Source of the DNA: JAJPJX01 sp964568355
GTDB lineage: Bacteria > Acidobacteriota > Terriglobia > Bryobacterales > Bryobacteraceae
Direction: 5' to 3'
NCBI GenBank assembly: GCA_964568355.1
Contig: CAZMRK010000071.1
Span: 1-8,176, forward strand
DNA length: 8,176 nt
A program made the position numbers and the translations under genes. This document shows positions 5,929-8,176 of this stretch, one piece after another (the stretch's first letter is position 1; each line of letters opens with the position of its first letter). The notes under the pieces are model-generated. The model was not told the origin of the DNA. It worked only from the letters and a program-made list of their open reading frames with translations, and did not search any database.

Positions 5929-6143
5929 AATAGTCAAATGGGATTCTCGTCTTTGGATCTCTTCTATTACTCGTTTATCGACTAAAACACCAAGGATTCA
6001 CCGGGCCGTTGGAATGTTTCCCAGCTCCGGACTGCCGCCAGGCCGAGGAGAGAACGGTGGAAGTGACGATCCGATGCGGCGATGGCGCGGAAACCAGGGC
6101 GGCGGGGGTTTCCCCCGCCTAGTGGACTGCTATTTTTTCGCTT
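5929..6143. other. Intergenic region with AT-rich stretch, no secure gene
   Basis: Bases 5925-6000 are clearly AT-rich (about 38% GC by my count) in otherwise GC-rich DNA and lie upstream of the minus-strand pilin-like operon, where its promoter would be expected. I could not fix good -35 and -10 boxes. Bases 6001-6100 are GC-rich without convincing coding character on either strand, although frames are open. A hairpin at 6101-6119 closes the region towards the antitoxin gene. Confidence 0.4.
6101..6119 (-). terminator. Strong GC hairpin after the toxin-antitoxin operon
   Basis: An 8-bp perfect stem, GGCGGGGG (6101-6108) with CCCCCGCC (6112-6119), and a 3-nt loop, 24 nt past the antitoxin stop on the minus strand. 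No T run follows on that strand. On the plus strand a T6 run (6133-6138) lies 13 nt beyond the stem, too far for a standard terminator. It is probably the transcript end of the toxin-antitoxin operon. Confidence 0.45.
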
Positions 6144-6458
6144 TCAACGCAACGACAGCTCGAAAGACACGCCTTCGCTTTGCTGCAATGCCGTCAGGAT
6201 ACTGGACAGATTTGCTGCGGATGGACTGCCCTTGGGGCTGAGCATCCGCATGAGGCTTTTAGCTGGAATACGGGTGTGCTTTTCAAGAGTTTGAAAGCCG
6301 ACCGTCGCATTCACGTAATCACGCAGCACGGACTTGCCGGATTCGAGGTCCCCGTTAAGTATGGCTTCGACTGCCTCCCGCAGGAGGGCTCGGCGGAACT
6401 CAGCATCCCGCTGTGCGCGTGCGCGGATCGTCTCTTTAAAGTCATGAGTGAGGGGCAT
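6144..6458 (-). CDS. HigA-like addiction-module antitoxin (HTH)
   Basis: A 104-residue putative antitoxin of the family paired with Gp49/HigB-type toxins. The N-terminal half (HDFKETIRARAQRDAEFRRA, then a helix to about 45) is typical. The C-terminal part, from GFQTLEKHTRIPAKSLMRML to about residue 97, fits a helix-turn-helix of the Xre/HigA type. Such proteins neutralise the toxin by binding it and repress the operon by binding its promoter. The frame continues 15 codons further upstream, but the ATG at 6458 is preferred. It overlaps the toxin stop (TAATG), has AGGAG about 8 nt upstream inside the toxin gene, and opens with the family's usual M-P-L-T. The tight overlap means translation is coupled to the toxin. 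Confidence 0.88.
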   Translation of the reverse strand: MPLTHDFKETIRARAQRDAEFRRALLREAVEAILNGDLESGKSVLRDYVNATVGFQTLEKHTRIPAKSLMRMLSPKGSPSAANLSSILTALQQSEGVSFELSLR

Positions 6459-6787
6459 TATTGGATCTCCTGTTTTTTCCTGCGTTTGTAATCGGCCCAG
6501 CATTCCTGCGCCTCTGCGATATCTCTTTGCTGACGCTTTTTCGTGCCTCCGCCCAACAGGATCACGACCAGGTCTCCGTCTTTGGCAAAGTAGATGCGAT
6601 AGCCGGGACCAAAATTGACCTTGTACTCGTACACACCCGAGCCGACGCCCTTGGCGTTCGAGAAGTTGCCGTTAGCCATGCGCGTGAGTGCCATAGTCAC
6701 CTTGGCGGCGGCCGCCGCGTCGAGCTGGTTGAGCCAATTGGCGAACCGTTTATTTCCGCGCTCGTCAATGTAGCCCCGCAGTTCCAT
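6458..6787 (-). CDS. RelE/Gp49-type (HigB-like) addiction-module toxin
   Basis: A 109-residue toxin of the phage Gp49-like/RelE superfamily. Relatives cut mRNA on the ribosome when the antitoxin is lost. Recognisable features are the N-terminal FANWLNQLDAAAAAKV helix (15-30) and GSGVYEYKVNFGPGYRIYFA (49-68), which holds the conserved Tyr-Arg strand. The typical C-terminal VVILLGGGTKKRQQRDIAEA (74-93) and a basic end, YKRRKKQ, follow. Length is normal and nothing looks broken. It precedes its antitoxin, the order of higBA modules. It is likely autoregulated: an inverted repeat sits 9 nt upstream of the ATG. The ATG has no clear Shine-Dalgarno and may be nearly leaderless. Such modules often stabilise plasmids and integrative elements. 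Confidence 0.9.
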   Translation of the reverse strand: MELRGYIDERGNKRFANWLNQLDAAAAAKVTMALTRMANGNFSNAKGVGSGVYEYKVNFGPGYRIYFAKDGDLVVILLGGGTKKRQQRDIAEAQECWADYKRRKKQEIQ

Positions 6788-6795
6788 TCAATCCA

Positions 6796-6824
6796 ATGGT
6801 AACAAGTTGGTTACCAAATGGCAA
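6796..6824 (-). promoter_or_regulatory. Candidate promoter of the toxin-antitoxin operon
   Basis: On the minus strand a -35-like TTGCCA (6824-6819) is followed after 17 nt by a -10-like TACCAT (6801-6796). Transcription would start a couple of bases before the toxin ATG at 6787, giving an almost leaderless mRNA, which fits the missing Shine-Dalgarno. The -10 match is only 4 of 6. Confidence 0.35.
6797..6816. promoter_or_regulatory. Inverted repeat, likely antitoxin operator
   Basis: TGGTAAC (6797-6803) and GTTACCA (6810-6816) form a perfect inverted repeat separated by 6 nt, placing the half-sites about 13 bp apart centre to centre. It overlaps the candidate toxin promoter and lies in the 57-bp gap between two divergent genes. 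It is the expected place for the HigA-like antitoxin, alone or with toxin, to bind and repress. It might also affect the divergent zinc-ribbon gene. Confidence 0.55.
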
Positions 6825-6844
6825 GCCGCCGCTAGAGTGCTACC

Positions 6845-7201
6845 ATGGCGAATAAAAGGCGAAATCATTTGCATCCACCGCCGTTTCGCTCTGATCAAAA
6901 GCTATCCGACTGGCCCAACTGCTATCTCGAACTACATTGCATGCCTTGCGGCGGGACCACTACGTTTTACCCCCTCAAGCTCCTCATCCAGCGATTTGGA
7001 GACAAGACTTTTTCAAATTTGTTTCGCAGGCTACGCTGCAAAAAATGCCGAGGAGGTCCAGCGCCTGCTTACCTTTGCGCGTCTGCACTCCGAGTTGGAG
7101 GCCATGGCGGCCCCGCGCCCGATTGGGCAATCGAAGTGATCCCGGCTCCGACGCCGGCGCCATCCTATATTGGCCGCCACCGCGCGCCGCCAGGGCCCTG
7201 A
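6845..7201 (+). CDS. Small zinc-ribbon protein of unknown function
   Basis: A 118-residue protein with two Cys pairs, HCMPC (residues 31-35) and RCKKC (64-68), separated by about 30 residues, as in a zinc ribbon. Between them lies a plausible helix-containing segment, TTTFYPLKLLIQRFGDKTF. After the second pair come RGGPAPAYLCA and GGHGGPAPDWAIEVIPAP, a pattern I associate with small uncharacterised bacterial proteins. The last 20 or so residues are Pro-rich. It could bind DNA or RNA, or be structural; no function is claimed. It is divergent from the toxin operon with 57 bp between the starts, and no strong Shine-Dalgarno precedes the ATG. Other open frames overlap it, but none has a comparable motif. 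Confidence 0.62.
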   Translation: MANKRRNHLHPPPFRSDQKLSDWPNCYLELHCMPCGGTTTFYPLKLLIQRFGDKTFSNLFRRLRCKKCRGGPAPAYLCASALRVGGHGGPAPDWAIEVIPAPTPAPSYIGRHRAPPGP

Positions 7202-7908
7202 TGCCCCGCTTTCTACTCAACAGTCCACGTGACACACCTCTACAAGGTAGGAGACGGGGACCGCCTTTCTTTCTCTCCTGGCCTCTGTGTCCGGAGCCGT
7301 CGCGCCTGCTGAACTGGAAAGGCAAAGCGTCCCATCCCTTAGTTGTCCGGCCTAGCGAAAATATGAACCTCGATTCCGATGATCCATACTCATCTTCGCC
7401 CCTGCGGCGTACTCAAAGACCCTACGCTCTCTCCACACGGTGCGCCTACGCCTCCAGGCGTTCTTACAACGTCGCCGCGGCGCTTTCTGGTGACCTGGCC
7501 ACCTCACCGTTTAACGGCCACGTAGACGTTGGCTTGCGAGCGCACGCCGCCGATACTGGCGTTCAAAGACTGGTCGCCATCCGGCAAGTCCGGCACTTCC
7601 ACTTCACCGCCATCCCGCCTGAGGAAATCACGTGGAATTCAGCTTGCGAACCACTTTGTCTGACAGCCGGCCGCCTCCGGACGGTTCGAGCGCGAGACCG
7701 CCGCGCGCATTCTGCTTGCACTAAATGCAATACGGGAAGACGGCCAAAGACATATTAACATGCTAACTGATCGCGAACATCCATACCAGTTCCCGCGCCA
7801 ACTGTGTGCATGTGAAGGTGGAACGGAAACTCCGGAGCTTCAAGTACCAAAACAACGATGGCTCCATCCTTGCATCCTAGCCCGACCAGCACCACTACAT
7901 CAGGCCCA
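7202..7908. other. Gene-poor stretch with possible decayed coding fragments
   Basis: About 700 nt without a convincing gene. A plus frame is open from an ATG at 7201 (overlapping the zinc-ribbon stop as TGATG) to 7758, 185 codons. Its product is Arg-, Pro- and Ser-rich, uses many codons rare in the neighbouring genes (AGG, AGA, CTA) and has no recognisable domain. In another plus frame 7685-7759 reads as a good helix (RFERETAARILLALNAIRED), and a third frame at 7766-7879 gives VKVERKLRSFKYQNNDGSI. On the minus strand two short ORFs overlap at 7504-7507 (GTGA). The mixture suggests a decayed gene or plain intergenic DNA. No inverted repeats of an insertion sequence were seen. Confidence 0.4.
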
Positions 7909-8176
7909 TCAGTTCTCAGTCGGACTTCTCTCAATGTGGTCGATAATTAACTGTTCTACGGAGGCCTTCCGGCGCTCCACATTAAGGCCCAAGCGCCGGA
8001 CCGATTGCAGTATGGACGGACCCGACGGATCCGACACGGCTTCGGCCGGACCTCCGCCGGTCTCGTTGGGCGACCCGACCGGCACTGTAGCGCCCGCAGC
8101 ACGAGCCATTTTGCTCAAGTCTGCGAATGGAATGTCAAGTGCGACCTGGTAGTACCCTTTCAGTCCCGTCATATCC
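7909..8176 (-). CDS. TIGR03435-family protein, C-terminal end (cut by right edge)
   Basis: The last 88 residues of a gene entering from the right edge; the in-frame ATG at 8172 is internal, since GAT precedes it and the frame stays open. The start DMTGLKGYYQVALDI and the end, PSILQSVRRLGLNVERRKAS followed by VEQLIIDHIERSPTEN, match the C-terminal pattern of TIGR03435 proteins: a D-x-TGL-x-G-x-Y segment, a linker rich in Pro, Gly and Ala, then a GL-x-x-x-x-RKA-x-VE-x-x-x-IDH-x-E-x-P-x-EN close. The family is of unknown function and strikingly multiplied in Solibacter-type acidobacteria, often as exported proteins. It is chromosomal rather than conjugative in character, so it may mark DNA outside the mobile element. 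Confidence 0.85.
   Translation of the reverse strand, partial: DMTGLKGYYQVALDIPFADLSKMARAAGATVPVGSPNETGGGPAEAVSDPSGPSILQSVRRLGLNVERRKASVEQLIIDHIERSPTEN

Noticed and set aside
5925..6000. AT-rich patch considered as oriT or a replication origin
   Set aside because: No iterons, clear inverted repeats or nick-like motif were found, so it is better treated as probable promoter-region DNA.
7352..7638. Two short minus-strand ORFs overlapping as GTGA at 7504-7507
   Set aside because: The 51-codon one is Arg-rich, as expected from chance reading of GC-rich DNA; the 44-codon one has no good start; neither resembles a known protein.
6937..7758. 273-codon plus-strand ORF
   Set aside because: Its first third overlaps the zinc-ribbon gene in another frame, its product is Arg/Pro/Ser-rich without motifs, and its codon use differs from the secure genes. 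It is described only within the gene-poor stretch.
7760..8152. 130-codon plus-strand ORF
   Set aside because: More than half is antisense to the TIGR03435 gene, and the rest has no recognisable features.

Overview
The window looks like part of a conjugative element (an integrated conjugative element or a plasmid-derived region) in a GC-rich soil bacterium, most likely an Acidobacteriota member of the Solibacter/Bryobacter type. The conjugation genes alone do not fix the taxon. The best taxonomic clue is at the right edge: the C-terminal end of a TIGR03435-type protein, a family greatly expanded in Solibacter-like acidobacteria. No tRNA, rRNA, CRISPR array or complete insertion sequence is visible.

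Left half (1-4857, plus strand): the C-terminal half of a MobF (TrwC/TraI) relaxase-helicase, cut by the left edge, is followed 5 nt later by a TrbB/VirB11-type secretion ATPase. After a hairpin-bearing gap come a single-stranded DNA-binding protein without the usual acidic tip, a RepB-type archaeo-eukaryotic primase, and an exported thermonuclease-fold nuclease. A 284-nt stretch with a possible 43-codon ORF and a hairpin leads to an orphan beta-class DNA methyltransferase. Together these genes could nick and unwind DNA, power its secretion, coat and prime the single strand, and mark the element's DNA.

Middle (4858-6143): two hairpins separate the methyltransferase from a convergent minus-strand set. 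That set is a possible short membrane peptide, a small membrane protein weakly resembling TrbC/VirB2 pilins, and a VirB1-like lytic transglycosylase. These fit a secretion-channel cluster facing the DNA-processing genes. Upstream of the set is an AT-rich stretch and a strong hairpin.

Right part (6144-8176): a toxin-first HigBA-like operon on the minus strand (RelE/Gp49-type toxin, then HTH antitoxin) has an inverted repeat overlapping its likely promoter. Divergent from it is a small predicted zinc-ribbon protein. About 700 bases follow with no convincing gene, only possible decayed coding fragments in several frames. The window ends in the minus-strand TIGR03435 gene. The change from conjugation genes through a stability module and gene-poor DNA to a chromosomal-type gene suggests an element boundary in the last 2 kb, but no attachment site or integrase is seen.
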